Positions 32,307 through 43,368 of a DNA stretch of 64,000 nucleotides are shown here, piece by piece. Each line of letters begins with the position of its first letter. Positions within the stretch are counted from its first letter, which is position 1. The notes under the pieces are model-generated. The model was given only the letters and a program-made list of their open reading frames with translations. It ran no database searches and was not told the DNA's origin. Made by a program: the position numbers and the translations under genes. The DNA comes from Protonemura montana (lineage: Eukaryota; Arthropoda; Insecta; Plecoptera; Nemouridae), in the NCBI GenBank assembly GCA_947568835.1, contig OX387609.1, positions 10,121,660 through 10,185,659 of the forward strand, read 5' to 3'.

Positions 32307-33551
32307 TCAATTTGCGTTTTGCAACACAACAATGTATGTAGCAACCGTGGCTGCCACGCTAAGCAACATCGAATTGTTAATATCGAAAACACCACATGCT
32401 GAAAACGACAGCTTGTAGCTGGCCACCTGGTGGGAAAACTCCTTGACTTCGTTCAAGACTTCAGCGCTAAGACATTTAGCAAGCAGACACTTCTGAAGCA
32501 CCACTGAAGTCTCGTACGCCTCCTCAGCCGCATTCTCGCACGTTACTGTCATCGAGAACATCAGGAAGATGTTGAAACCAGCCCATGAGATGTGCGAACA
32601 AATTGATAGAAACGATGCCAGGTTTAGGCTCCATTCGTTTTTTATAAACTTAACGAGGCACATGTAGATGAAGTATATCGTAAGCAGGAGGGTGCAAAGT
32701 GAATTCGCCATAATCCGTATTCCGTACGTGAAGTTGATGGCCGTTTTTATGTCGTGGACTTTGATGTGAACGGTTCTTAAAGAATTTAAAATAGCCATTG
32801 TTTTGTGTGACTGCATCCAGTTCGATATCTCAAAGGTAGGTTTATTGCAACTATTGCACGATGGCGATGTCAATACAGTGTTTTCAGAGAAAAAGTCATC
32901 CGTTTCAGGCATGCCATGTTCGGTAACGAGCGTAATGAGTGATTTCAATGACAGATTCAGTGTTTTTAGTTTCGATGTCAAAAAAGAGACAGCGCTGACA
33001 AAGAGAATAGTTGAAAGGCAATTGATGAATATCGACAAGTATATAAAAAAAATAAAATCACGACGAGTGCTTGCAGACCCGACATAGAAATCGAATGAAG
33101 CAATCAGAAAGAAACAAAATACAAACGCACAAGATACCTTGAGCACAAAAGCGTGAAGCTTGCCGTAACTTAGATCGCTTTTGTCATAAAAAACAAAATC
33201 GATCCGAACAAAATCTTTCAAAATCTTTTCCATTTCCGTTTTCCTAGTGTATGAGAGGACAATTGAAATCACTGCACTTGTTGCAGAGATTGTCAGCAGT
33301 ATGCTCATTGTCAAAGGCACTTGAATAGGTGGCGGTTGGTTCTGTGCCAGATGAATCTTCCAGAGATCGACAATGTGCCTTGTGGTACCAGATATCACCA
33401 GCAGAGCGACACACAAGCTGTACGTTACGGCGAGTTTCGTAGATCTGAATTCTCTGTTATAAGGAGCAAGACCTGCCAAACGACACAGTTGGTAGAGAGG
33501 CGTTAGTGCAGTCTTGAAAGAATCTTCCAGGACAGTCTCGGTAACCTCCAT
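32307..33551 (-). CDS. Gustatory receptor, 7tm_7 family (locus 7, MEVTE type)
   Basis: A 414-residue single-exon receptor starting MEVTETVLEDSFKTALTPLY at ATG 33551. An earlier in-frame ATG at 33617 (MFRSSIK) is shared with locus 15. Locus 13 lacks it and has a stop there, so the MEVTE start is preferred. Conserved elements are YQLCRLAGLAPYNREFRSTK, about seven hydrophobic segments, a Ser/Cys-rich loop (LTSPSCNSCNKP), and the C-terminal KEFSHQVASYKLSFSACGVF. It ends TYIVVLQNAN. Here a Gln sits where QF-type endings carry one, but it is followed by Asn. Loci 13 and 15 are its closest relatives. Confidence 0.93.
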   Translation of the reverse strand: MEVTETVLEDSFKTALTPLYQLCRLAGLAPYNREFRSTKLAVTYSLCVALLVISGTTRHIVDLWKIHLAQNQPPPIQVPLTMSILLTISATSAVISIVLSYTRKTEMEKILKDFVRIDFVFYDKSDLSYGKLHAFVLKVSCAFVFCFFLIASFDFYVGSASTRRDFIFFIYLSIFINCLSTILFVSAVSFLTSKLKTLNLSLKSLITLVTEHGMPETDDFFSENTVLTSPSCNSCNKPTFEISNWMQSHKTMAILNSLRTVHIKVHDIKTAINFTYGIRIMANSLCTLLLTIYFIYMCLVKFIKNEWSLNLASFLSICSHISWAGFNIFLMFSMTVTCENAAEEAYETSVVLQKCLLAKCLSAEVLNEVKEFSHQVASYKLSFSACGVFDINNSMLLSVAATVATYIVVLQNAN

Positions 33552-33982
33552 TGTTGCTTGCGTTGCTGGCGAAAGTTGAACTGAGCGAACTTTCAATTTT
33601 ATCGAAGACCGAAACATTTCAAATTACTGTATGCGTAATGCAAATAAAAACCGTTTGGCTTATAAAAAAACTGACATGTTTACTTTTAGAAACACGTCAG
33701 CTGAATTGTATGATTAGTATTATTTATTAATAGTAAACAATCAAATAGATCGGTGTTCATTTTGGTTCGAGACAATCGACTACCCAATTCATATCTCAAC
33801 TCTAGGTTTATGTTGCACAAAACAGCTGCCCACATCTCGCGAGATTAAATCTATGTGCTCTGAGACAGAAGGTTAAAAATATAGTTCCGACAGTTGTAAA
33901 TTAAGAACATCTACGAGGCCAACATTCTTCTCAGGGGTTGAAAAACGGACATGAAATGTTATATATTGTTAATGAGAAATAA

Positions 33983-34118
33983 TATTTAAATTGCAAACTC
34001 TTGCAATTCATGGGGTATTTTATTATTATTAACATTATAACTGTCTCCAAAATTGATGTCGAACTCCGATGTTGAAAATCGAACCACGATCTCCACCTAT
34101 CCGAGGAGATTAATCTTA
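33983..34118 (-). repeat. tRNA-derived SINE with palindromic tail, copy 1
   Basis: On the minus strand a B-box-like GTGGTTCGATTTTC follows an A-box-like region. A body with TTTGGAGACAGTTATAATGT and the end ATTGCAAGAGTTTGCAATTT come next. A matching insertion lies at 46479-46628 at the equivalent place in the inverted arm, so it predates the duplication. Confidence 0.7.
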
Positions 34119-34932
34119 AACTGTCAGTTATCTTTTTCACTAGACTTTGTTAAGCTGGCCCTGAGTTAAAATCAAAGTTCGATGCTTGACTATGTAGTAA
34201 ATTATTGGTACAACATCATGTTTTGTAGTAATGATTACTGCAAAATGGAAAGTAGTGGCAAAAAAACTCACCTTACGGTCATGCCTCCTTTTCAAAGTGA
34301 AACAAAAAATAATCTGCAAGCTCCGAAAGTTCTGCATGGCGTCCCGGATTCTCCGAGTTGAGTGAAAACTGCAATTTTTTCTGAAAAACACAACGAAAAC
34401 TGGTTTCTGAAAGAACTCTTACTTGTCATCTTCTTGCAATTGCCCCTCAACTTCACAGAGTTAACAAACCTTTTGTCCTGATTCTTGCCATGTTTTATCC
34501 AACATTCATTCAAGTACAATCTCTCAAGTGGTCAGTATATTATTAACCCAGTTTAAATTAAATTTAAACAGACTTTGAAATGTTGATTTTAATATTGTCT
34601 ACGATTTTTTCACGTTGTTCGTCACATTTTTTATTACAGACAATTCTTCGTTTATCTTTGTTTGATCTCAACCAATTTTTCCAACTCATTTCCAAAACTT
34701 CATAATTTCGTCGTTTATGACACCGAACCCATTCCCTTCTCTACGCCCAGTTTATAAATTCCAACTCCATTGCCCTGCATTCTCAACCTTTCTTCCAGCA
34801 CCTGGAAGTCATATCAACAATGTGGACTAATTTGTTTGACAGTTCTAACCTTTCATGCAAGAACTGACTCCTAAACGCGGCCCGCAGTGCAAACGCGGCT
34901 CCTCCACGCTATTTTTTGTGTGCAAGGTACGA

Positions 34933-34998
34933 ATTTATTTGTGGTGTTTAACGACGCACTTTTTGACATCAGGATCCATGGTACTGTGGTGCATCAGG
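34933..34998 (-). repeat. 5S-derived SINE, 3' fragment
   Basis: Only the tail end is present (TTTGTGGTGTTTAACGACGC on the + strand), followed by about 30 bases of body-like sequence. The 5S-like head is missing. Confidence 0.6.
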
Positions 34999-35153
34999 GT
35001 TGGAATTTCGGTAAATTAAACACAAGCTGTAAGGTAATTTTATTTTAAATTTATTGCTAACATCATCATAAAGACAAATGTGACTTTGGAGAAAAGACAA
35101 GTGATTTCAATAAAATTAATGTGTTGTCATTTGATAATAAAAAATATGATCGT

Positions 35154-36246
35154 TCATTTGACAGCCAGCAAGATGACCGTGTAGCTAGCTGCGGTGGCGG
35201 CCACGCTCAAAAGCAGCGACGAGTTCATCTCAAAAACACCGCACGCACTAAACTTGAGCTTCTTACTCGCAATCTGCCCAGCGAAGTTGTTGGCACGATA
35301 TCGGTGCGATCACGAAGGCCGCGGTGTTTAAGACCAGCCACAAAAAACTAACTGCTTGGTAATTCAAAAATAATTCTGGTGTTTTTTTGATCGGTTCTGT
35401 CAAAAGTGAGTCGATAAAAATGATTATATAACTAGTTATTACAACCAATTGACATATAATAATTGGTAGAATTTTAATACCGTACAAGTCGTTAATTTCA
35501 TCTGAAATCTTAATTAGAATTTGATAAGATTCTCGTAACTGCAATACGGATGTTTTGTTACTGCACAAAAGCGAACCAAAATCATTAATCTTTCTTGTTG
35601 CGAAATTTTGTTCAGTTTTTATCTTAGTTGAAAGTGCGCCAAAGTTAGTGCCACCGCAAAAGTTTTCTAGATGACGATTTATCGCTACAAACTTTATTTT
35701 CAAATATATGGCCAAATGAAAATACTCCACCAAGGTTGTGAATATGATGCTAGCAAACACCATTTTGACAAACAACCAGAGCACTGACCTCCAGGGGTAC
35801 CACATCGTGCACCCAATAAAACAAACAAAGCAGAACGCACTAAAGATAACCTCTCCAAGCAAAATCTTCTTGATCTTTGCATAGTTCGATTCATCGACGA
35901 ATAACAATCGGTCAACTTTAGTGAAACCCAAGACGACCTCCTTCATGATCGCCCCCCGTTTCTTGAGCGTTGACGTGGACAGACAAACTGTCGCTGCCAG
36001 AACGGCGATGCCGATCAGAGACGTTTTGCTGATCATAACTCTCAAGGAGAAGTCGTGCACTCGCCTCACTATTGACGTAGACACGCAGAAGAAGCCTACC
36101 AAGAACACAATCATGATGCACGAGTGACACAGCCAGGTCTTCGACCGTTGCAGGTGGACGTTGAACGGGAAGAGTCCGCAAGCGCGAGTTATGTGGTAAA
36201 ATGGACGAAGCATTTGCCATGTTGGATCTGAATGCTGCAAGTCCAT
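35154..36246 (-). pseudogene. Gustatory receptor pseudogene (locus 8, DPTW type)
   Basis: The frame starts at ATG 36246 with MDLQHSDPTWQMLRPFYHIT and stays open for 327 codons. It then ends abnormally after the helix-6 region (VIAPISCQQLRWADCE). The missing C-terminal block is still present in another frame at about 35154-35290, reading IASKKLKFSACGVFEMNSSL and AATAASYTVILLAVK. Comparison with loci 9 and 10 shows that the segment normally joining them (AxxxxAFLVQQCLLV to LHAFS) has been deleted, about 100 bases, with a frame change. The protein therefore loses helix 7. It belongs to the same subfamily as loci 9 and 10. Confidence 0.85.
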
Positions 36247-36565
36247 GGGGCAAGTTTGGTTTCGTTGACGTTTGCTCGGTGAGTGGTGTTGCCGAGGGTT
36301 TTAGACAACAAATAGGAAAAGAAGTCATAAAGAGGATAGTTTTATTATGCAATTTAATAATTTCTCACTCAATTAGTGTAAAATGTTTTATTTCACATTG
36401 CAAAACAAATTGGTTTTTCATTTTACAAATTAGGTAATTGTGAAGACAAGCATAACACACATTATTTTCACATCACTTTGTTTATTATTCATTAATTGAT
36501 TGATTGCATTTCTTTGATCGACCTTTTGTATGACGAGCAAACATAATTTCTTTTGTTCTCTTATT
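36247..36565. other. Short intergenic spacer, loci 8-9
   Basis: AT-rich; nothing recognised. Confidence 0.45.
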
Positions 36566-37756
36566 TTATGAGACAGCTAACAATAAAATTAGATATGTAG
36601 CAACAGTGGCCGTGAGACTCAATACCAAGGTCATGTCAAGGTCAAAAACTCCACATACAGAAAACCTGATTTTTTTGTTAGCAATCTGCATTGAAAAAGC
36701 CTGCAGTTGCCAAATTAAATCCCGGTCAATGTCTTTCACGAGCAAGCATTGCTGCACGAGGAACGCAGACTTGTCGGCGGCCTGAATCACACTGTCACAA
36801 GAAAAGGGCAACAGCGCAAAGAAACCGATGTTGACGATCAGCCATATGAAATGAAATGTAAGATTATAAATGTCAGGAGGACCTTCGCGCGTTGACAAAA
36901 GCATCATGGAGTCGAGAAAAAATAACGTGTTTTGAGTTACCACCACAAGTTGGTTTATCATGATGGCCAACATCTTAGCACCATACATTTCGTTGAGATT
37001 GTCAACAATTTTGATGACGCTTTGATACGCGGTGCGTAACTGTCTGGCTCTGTTGACAGAATCAATTTTAAAATGTGGATTGAATTTATTTTCGGCTCTT
37101 GTTTCGAGGTCAATGACAACGAACATCTTGGTGATCGAATTGTGTTCAACTGTTGCCAGATGTTCAAGCGCAGTATTGACTGCGTCGAGTTTGGATTTTA
37201 GATATCTAGCTAGCTTCATGAGTTCAATGCATGTTACATAAATGATGAAGCTCCACAGCCATTTTAGAGCCATCATCAGCACTGACGAGTAGGTGTAGAA
37301 AACTACGGTTGTCACAACTTGCACGCCGAACAAAACACAAAAAAAGATCACCTCTAAAATCCAACGACCCTTAACGTTGTCATAGTTGATTTTATTCTTA
37401 GCAAGTTTATCAATTTTATTGAAGCTTGTGACAATTTCTTGAAGGAGAACGTTATAATTTGTTTTGAACGCAGACACCGAAACACACACCACCGAGGCTA
37501 AGCACGAGGAAGTGACCAAGAATGTTGTTATGATGGAACTTCTCTTCTGGAATCCCGACATTAAGTGGTGCATTTGTGACTTGGCCATGATGAAGTTGCT
37601 TGCTATGCAGACAATCAGGAGACACGAGTAGACTGTGAGGAGTTTTGATCGTTTCAGTTGGTCGTTGAACGGCAACAGGCCACAGATGCGTGAAACGACG
37701 AAGAGGGGTGTGACCACCATCCAATTTGGATCGAGCGTTGATTGAAGAGGTTCCAT
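36566..37756 (-). CDS. Gustatory receptor, 7tm_7 family (locus 9, DPNW type)
   Basis: A 396-residue single-exon receptor starting MEPLQSTLDPNWMVVTPLFV. It shares with loci 8 and 10 the DPxW motif, SRICGLLPFNDQLKRSK and a C-terminal AFLVQQCLLVKDIDRDLIW block instead of the KEFSHQVA block of the main expansion. It ends CGVFDLDMTLVLSLTATVAT, then YLILLLAVS, without QF. Seven hydrophobic segments are discernible. All three members of this subfamily are tandem on the minus strand, with the middle receptor 0.3 kb from the broken one. The ligand is unknown. Confidence 0.93.
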   Translation of the reverse strand: MEPLQSTLDPNWMVVTPLFVVSRICGLLPFNDQLKRSKLLTVYSCLLIVCIASNFIMAKSQMHHLMSGFQKRSSIITTFLVTSSCLASVVCVSVSAFKTNYNVLLQEIVTSFNKIDKLAKNKINYDNVKGRWILEVIFFCVLFGVQVVTTVVFYTYSSVLMMALKWLWSFIIYVTCIELMKLARYLKSKLDAVNTALEHLATVEHNSITKMFVVIDLETRAENKFNPHFKIDSVNRARQLRTAYQSVIKIVDNLNEMYGAKMLAIMINQLVVVTQNTLFFLDSMMLLSTREGPPDIYNLTFHFIWLIVNIGFFALLPFSCDSVIQAADKSAFLVQQCLLVKDIDRDLIWQLQAFSMQIANKKIRFSVCGVFDLDMTLVLSLTATVATYLILLLAVS

Positions 37757-39296
37757 AGCAACAGGGTTACTTTGGTGAAGTTTTTTGAAGTGTCAGGTTT
37801 TACCAATATTTTCAACTGTAAGTTGGACCTCTAGCTCACAGAAACATTTGAATGTCACTGCATATGATTTGAAGTCGTCAGGGCACTCGTTTGAACTAAA
37901 ACTTTAACTAAGAGGCGAGTCTAGTAGGTCAAACTGGACCTTAGAGAAGTAACAAAGAAACTTTAATGGTTTAGTTAAGTTTTATATTTGCTACATATTG
38001 GCTAACCTTACTCTGTCAGTGTTTGTTTGAAGTTTAGCGCAACATGTCCGCCTTTATTCTTTGTTTGTTTCTGTCAGATCAGATATTTTCTGTGTCAGGA
38101 TAGTTCACGGTTTTCTGCGCCAGTTTAGGAGGCGGTGTATATTGGAAAAAGAACACATGAAAAGTGTCGAAGAAGATCTTTTGTGCACTGAACGGTTTCA
38201 CTTATAAAACAAAAATCTAACACTGCCGAACAAAGCAATCGATGGAGAAACAGCGAGAGAGAAAGATTAAAAGAACTGTGGACTTGGGAGTGGAGGTAAA
38301 TACACCGGTGTTATGAAAAATTACAAGCACTTTTAACAAGAGAGTTGACCTTTCGGAACTTCTTGCAGTCTAGGAACGCCCGAAAAAAATGTTCGCGAAT
38401 TCTTTTTTCTTTGGAGTAAAAAAAAAATGGACCGAAGAAAAAAAACATAGAGGTTGACGTGTCGTGAGGAAACGCGATTGCTGTCTGTTCCTTTACAGAA
38501 ACTTCGTGAGTGCGTGACATGGAAATACCATCCTACGCTTTGCATTAGTCATTGTTCTAAATTGAAGCAAATTAAATATGGATAGACTTCTGAAGACAGA
38601 TCGGCCAGTGAAGTGTTTTGACATTTATGCTATTTGTTTAGCGTTAGGTGAGAGCATGAACATTCAAACATATTAATATTTGTATTTGTTGTGCATTACA
38701 GATTTTAATGTGTACAGAGCAGTGAAGATTATAGCTTTAATAATATAATCAATTGGCTCGGTAAAGATAAACGTTCGCACATTACAACAATTACTCTTGT
38801 AGATGTTTTTCTCAGATGATTTTGTTTTAAAGGGGTTGTATCGCCTCCATCTTCTATTTTTGGGCCAATACAACCCAATATAATTTTTATTCTTTAATTG
38901 GCGTTGGTAAAAACTGTGGCAGCAACTTAAAAAATCTCCTTTAGTGCACATTTTCCGGAAAAATCCACTCTAATATATATATATATACCTATATAGACTG
39001 GGTACAACTCATAAGGGAAGCTTTCCAAAAAGGTAGACTCAAGCATTTTTTTTTTATGTGTAGTTTGGTATTGCAAACAGATTGAAGAAATTTGGGATCC
39101 ACAGCTGTCACGATAACTCAATTTTTTTTCTCTGAAAAACACCGGAAAAACGCCTTGAACTGTTTTTTTTTTACTACGCGTGTAACTTTAAGACGAAATA
39201 ATATTTTTGATTTTGAAAAGCGTCAATCTGTTGGCAATAGTGTGATGAGTCGCCATAAAATACTAAAACGAAAACTAATGATATTTTGTTCTACTT
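37757..39296. other. Intergenic DNA between loci 9 and 10
   Basis: Contains a degenerate copy of the 92-bp unit (37815-37945) and an AT dinucleotide run near 38972-38985. No gene is recognised. The short open frames are Lys/Phe-rich low-complexity sequence. Confidence 0.45.
37815..37945 (-). repeat. 92-bp-unit family, degenerate single copy
   Basis: Reads CTCTAGCTCACAGAAACATT and CACTGCATATGATTTGAAGT, parallel to 17035-17160 and to the reverse of 59687-59870. It lies just upstream of locus 9. Confidence 0.6.
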
Positions 39297-40493
39297 TCAC
39301 TTGACAGACAACAAGATAACAGTATAGGTGGCAGCAGTAGCAACAACACTCAACACCAACGAGGTGTCCAAGTCGAACAATCCGAACGCGGAAAACTTGA
39401 GTTTCTTGCTCAACATCTGAATCGAGAACGCGTGCAACTCGGCTACCAAATCGTGGCCCAAACCATCAACCAACAAACATTGTTGGACCAGAAACGCAGT
39501 CTTCTCCGCCGCCTGATTTGACAGATGACTTAAAATGGGCGTCACCAAAAACACGGCCATGCTGATAGTCATGGACAACGTGCTAACAGACATTTCTATC
39601 CAGTTATTTTTTGAAATTCCATCGTTTGTAACCAGAGTAAAAGAGTCTAGCAGAATAATTGTGAAACCTGTGACTAACGCCAGCTGGTAAACGATAATGG
39701 GCACTATTTTAATCCCGTACAACTCGTTTATGTTATCCGATATGTGCATCAAGTTGTGATAAGCAACTCGCAACTGTTTTACTTTAACACTAGCTATCTG
39801 AAAAGTCATGGCAAAATTTGCGCGCGACTTTAGTTTCGTATCGAAATTTGAAATAGTAAACAATTTTTTACCCGACTTACTAAAAGACTGTCTCAAATCG
39901 TCAAGACAACGGTTAAGAAGGTCAAGCTTCCGAGTGAGATAAAAAATCAAATTGCTTAATTCAAGACAATTAGTGAAAATGAGCACGCAAAACAAACACT
40001 TCATTGAATGTAATAGGGCGTTGAAGTTTCCTGAAGCCACAATCGTTAGCCATAAAGTAAAAAATGTAATACAAAAAATAACCACTTCAGCCGTAACCAT
40101 TTTCTTAATCTTTCCATAGTTAACAGAACCGCCACAAATCAGCTGGTCGACTTCTGTGAAAGCCAACACAATTTCTTTGACTAGTGAACCCCTTTTACCT
40201 AAGATCGAAATGATCAAAGCTACAACGATGGCCAGTGCCGCGGTACTCATTAAGGAAAACCTGCTGATGACCAGTCTCAACGAGAAGTCGTCGCCGAACA
40301 ACGTCTTCATCTTGAAGGCACCCGCGGCGAAGATTAAGCTTATGGTAGTAACCATCAATAAGTTGAGAATCGTTAGGATCTTTGAGCGACGGAATGAGCG
40401 GTCAAAAGGCATGAAACCGCTGAGGCACGACAGATAATAAATAGGTTTAAAAGAGTCCCATGTAGGGTCACTTTTCACCGAAAGTTTCATCAT
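39297..40493 (-). CDS. Gustatory receptor, 7tm_7 family (locus 10, DPTW type)
   Basis: A 398-residue single-exon receptor starting MMKLSVKSDPTWDSFKPIYY. Two adjacent ATGs make the start uncertain by one codon. It carries the subfamily motifs SCLSGFMPFDRSFRRSK, AAEKTAFLVQQCLLVDGLG and FSAFGLFDLDTSLVLSVVAT, and ends TAATYTVILLSVK. This is the last minus-strand gene of the array. The next receptor, 1.6 kb away, is on the plus strand, so the two are divergently transcribed and this interval is the strand switch point. Confidence 0.93.
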   Translation of the reverse strand: MMKLSVKSDPTWDSFKPIYYLSCLSGFMPFDRSFRRSKILTILNLLMVTTISLIFAAGAFKMKTLFGDDFSLRLVISRFSLMSTAALAIVVALIISILGKRGSLVKEIVLAFTEVDQLICGGSVNYGKIKKMVTAEVVIFCITFFTLWLTIVASGNFNALLHSMKCLFCVLIFTNCLELSNLIFYLTRKLDLLNRCLDDLRQSFSKSGKKLFTISNFDTKLKSRANFAMTFQIASVKVKQLRVAYHNLMHISDNINELYGIKIVPIIVYQLALVTGFTIILLDSFTLVTNDGISKNNWIEMSVSTLSMTISMAVFLVTPILSHLSNQAAEKTAFLVQQCLLVDGLGHDLVAELHAFSIQMLSKKLKFSAFGLFDLDTSLVLSVVATAATYTVILLSVK

Positions 40494-42114
40494 ATCAGCG
40501 AGTTTTTGTCAATACTTTTTTGATGTTTTATTAGATTTTGACACAGGTAACTGAAACTTTTGAGTCAAAAATCTTTTTTCTATGAAAGTGTTCGTGAGAT
40601 CAGCGAGTTTTTGGCAAAACTCCTTTGAAACCGCGTTAGATTATGATTATTTAACACAATTTACTAAAACTCTTGATTTTGAAATTAATTTTTCTGCGTA
40701 CTTTCTTTTGTGTGAGCCGTGGTGCTGCGGTGATCGCCAGGCAACTGTTATTCCGCTCAAGTATGAAAACAATATATCCGTTTCACAAACAAGCAACCAT
40801 TTTATTATCGTTCGTTATCACGGTGACATCTTGTCGCTAATATGTCAAGTCATTACCAAATCATTTGGCAGTGGTCATTAGGCCTATAGAATGATGTGAT
40901 CTCAAATTTCGTATTTCCTGCTTTATCGGATTATACGATTCTGATAATTTGAAAAATCAACAAAGTTGAACAAATAACTAAACGATTTAATCATTGAGTA
41001 GGTTTAGTCAGAGTGGCAGCGCTAATGTTCTACTGTCTAATGTTTCTTCATATCTTTCCCGATGTATTTGGCTAACAGGCAAAAAGTCAATTTTTATGTT
41101 AGGTTATGTTTGGTTTTGGATGTTTTTGGAATAAAACTGTGCGAAATTTTGAAACAAACCAAATCATGATGAAAACAGGCAGAACCTTTAGTAAATCTGA
41201 GTAAATTCTTTAAAAAAATTGCCCAAACGTGTTTTATTTAAACTTTTAAAGTATATATGTATATATTTATTTTTATCGTGGATACCTAGGTACTACTTAT
41301 CATTTTTTTGATTATTTAAAATAGAATCCGTTCGAAAAAAAGTAACTACCGTCTCAAAAACTTGTGTGTGCAATGTCAGAATATTTATGCCCGTTTCACT
41401 TTTCAACAGATTCTTTCGACACGATCATCCTTCAACTTGCAAAGTGTTAATCGATACAAATTTGTTGAAACAATATTGAGAGCTTACGGCTGTACCTGTG
41501 CTATAATTTATAAACATGCGAACAATGTACTTGCATTTAGAAAAGTAAAAAGCCTTTTAGTAAGTTTAAGTTCAAGTCACATTTTAGGTTATAAATTAGG
41601 CCACCAATAAAAAAGTATAAAGATTTTGGGAAAAAAACACACAAATTGAAAAAATCATGTTGCCAACAGGCAGTAAAAAAAATTGTAAGTCAAGAGAAAT
41701 TACTGGTGTTTGCTTTGCTCTGAAAAGTGTTTTAAATTGCAAATGCTTGCAATACGCAAAGCATTAGTGTTTCTAGTAATGAAAATTGTTTCGCTCTCTT
41801 CACCCGAGTTTAACTACTAGTTAATAGTTGATGAGGCTGTCAAGACACCTCGGTGCCATTGCACAACTCAACTGGCGAAAAAACAAATTGTTTACTTTCA
41901 TTACATATGATACAATATTTTAACAACATGTTTACAATATGCTTTCATAACATAATGAACATACATTCAATGCATACATTTAATTTAGAAAGGACACTTT
42001 CCAAGCTCATTTCCATTTCAAGCTCATTTCCACTCGAATACACAAGCAGAAGGAGTTTTTCGGAAAATTAATTTTCCTATGAAAACGAAAACCGCAACAC
42101 AGAGAAAAACAGCT
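40494..42114. other. Strand-switch intergenic region
   Basis: Divergent promoters of loci 10 and 11 should lie here. A SINE tail lies at 41729-41790, and a stretch near 40990-41035 resembles GGTTTAGTAAGAGT-type sequence near 27225. The 99-codon open frame at 40582-40881 has no recognised domain and is not called as a gene. Confidence 0.45.
41729..41790. repeat. SINE tail fragment
   Basis: TTTTAAATTGCAAATGCTTGCAATACGC followed by a GTGTTTCTAGTAATGA-type run matches the palindromic tail of the tRNA-headed family; the head is absent. Confidence 0.5.
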
Positions 42115-43368
42115 ATGTACGCGACCGAAAGTTTCCTGGTAGATACTTTAAAAACGGCATTGGCACCTCTTTACCAATTGTGTCGTTTAGCAGGACTTGC
42201 TCCTTACAACAGAGAATTTAAATCTTCGAAGTTATCTTTAGCGTACTGCTTGCTGGTCTCATTGTTAACCATAATCGGAACCACCGCTTACATCTTTGAC
42301 ATCTGGAAGAAATATCTGCAAGAACATGCGCCGATTAAGATTCAAGAGGCCGTGACAAAAAGTTGGCTGTCAGGAATTTCTGGCGCCAGCGCAGTGTTGT
42401 CGGTAGTTTATTCAATTGTTAGAAAATCGGAAGTTGAAAATATTTTGAAGGAATTTGTTAGAATCGATATGTTCTTGTACGCAGATAGCGAACAAGTTTA
42501 CGACAAACTCCGCTCTCGTCTGCTGTGGAAATCTCTAGTGTTCTTAGTTTGTTTTCTTGTAATGTCAATGTTCGATATTATTGCATCATATAATGAAACT
42601 CACTGGGCGTTTCTTGCTATCATTTACCTGGCAGTGTTCATTAATCTACTGTCAATTGTTAATTTCTTAAACGTTGTTTCACTGTTGACAAGTAAGTTGA
42701 AAAAACTCAATTCATCTCTGATGTCACTGATTACACCGAATCATGAACAAAACCCGTCAAAAAAGAACGGCAGCTTTTCGAAAACAAGCGCAGACGAAGT
42801 GTTCCTGGTTTCTCGTCTGGAAGGTGTTAGAAAATCTACACCAAAGAAAGCCAACATGATGACCGCAAACAAGGCAATGATTCTTTTGACCTCGCTAAGG
42901 AGCGTTCACGTTAAGATCCACGATATAAAAACGGCCATCAACTCCGTGTTCGGGCTTCGAATTCTCGCCATTGCATTGCGATGTCTTCTGGTGTCCATTT
43001 GCTTCATATACATTTTTCTAGAAAAACTAAAAATCCACGGAGTCCGTCTGTGTTTCGATCAATTTTTTTTTATTGTGACACACTTCTTATGGATTGCTTA
43101 CAACATCTTCCTGATGTTCTCGATGACAGTGACGTGCGAGAATGCGGCTGAGGAGGCGTACGAGACTTCAGTGGTGCTGCAGAAGTGTCTGCTTGTTAAG
43201 AGTCTTGGCGCTGAAGTCTTGAACGAAGTCAAGGAGTTTTCTCACCAGGTGGCCAGCTACAAGCTGTCGTTTTCAGCGTGTGGTGTTTTCGATATTAACA
43301 ATTCGTTGTTGCTGAGCGTGGCAGCCACGGTTGCTACATACATTGTTGTGTTGCTGAGCGCAAACTGA
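42115..43368 (+). CDS. Gustatory receptor, 7tm_7 family (locus 11, MYATE type)
   Basis: A 417-residue single-exon receptor. An ATG 12 codons upstream (42079) is also in frame. The ATG at 42115 (MYATESFLVDTLKTALAPLY) aligns exactly with the MEVTE starts of loci 7, 13 and 15, so I prefer it. It is the most diverged of that subfamily in the middle of the protein, yet its last 55 codons (KEFSHQVASYKLSFSACGVF through TYIVVLLSAN) are almost identical at base level to loci 7 and 15. It is the first plus-strand receptor and heads a module with locus 12. Confidence 0.92.
   Translation: MYATESFLVDTLKTALAPLYQLCRLAGLAPYNREFKSSKLSLAYCLLVSLLTIIGTTAYIFDIWKKYLQEHAPIKIQEAVTKSWLSGISGASAVLSVVYSIVRKSEVENILKEFVRIDMFLYADSEQVYDKLRSRLLWKSLVFLVCFLVMSMFDIIASYNETHWAFLAIIYLAVFINLLSIVNFLNVVSLLTSKLKKLNSSLMSLITPNHEQNPSKKNGSFSKTSADEVFLVSRLEGVRKSTPKKANMMTANKAMILLTSLRSVHVKIHDIKTAINSVFGLRILAIALRCLLVSICFIYIFLEKLKIHGVRLCFDQFFFIVTHFLWIAYNIFLMFSMTVTCENAAEEAYETSVVLQKCLLVKSLGAEVLNEVKEFSHQVASYKLSFSACGVFDINNSLLLSVAATVATYIVVLLSAN

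Larger units (their letters stand above)
28075..34118. repeat. Left arm of a large inverted duplication
   Basis: This block holds receptor loci 5, 6 and 7 plus their flanks. It is repeated in reverse orientation within 46479-57015. Outer flank 28075-28720 matches 57015-56360 reversed with only scattered differences. Locus 5 matches the locus 17 pseudogene, locus 6 matches 16, and locus 7 matches 15 and 13. The inner flank, with an inserted SINE, matches 46479-46860. The right arm is longer because it contains an additional two-gene module. Confidence 0.85.
33552..35153. other. Intergenic DNA between loci 7 and 8
   Basis: Contains the SINE at 33983-34118, one degenerate minisatellite-like unit at about 34870-34915 (CGGCCCGCAGTGCAAACGCG), and a 5S-SINE tail at 34933-34998. 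The stretch at 33770-33870 matches 46740-46860 reversed, the inner flank of the inverted duplication. No gene is seen. Confidence 0.55.

Noticed and set aside
40582-40881. 99-codon open frame in the strand-switch region
   Set aside because: No recognised domain, no paralogue in the window and AT-rich composition typical of chance frames here.
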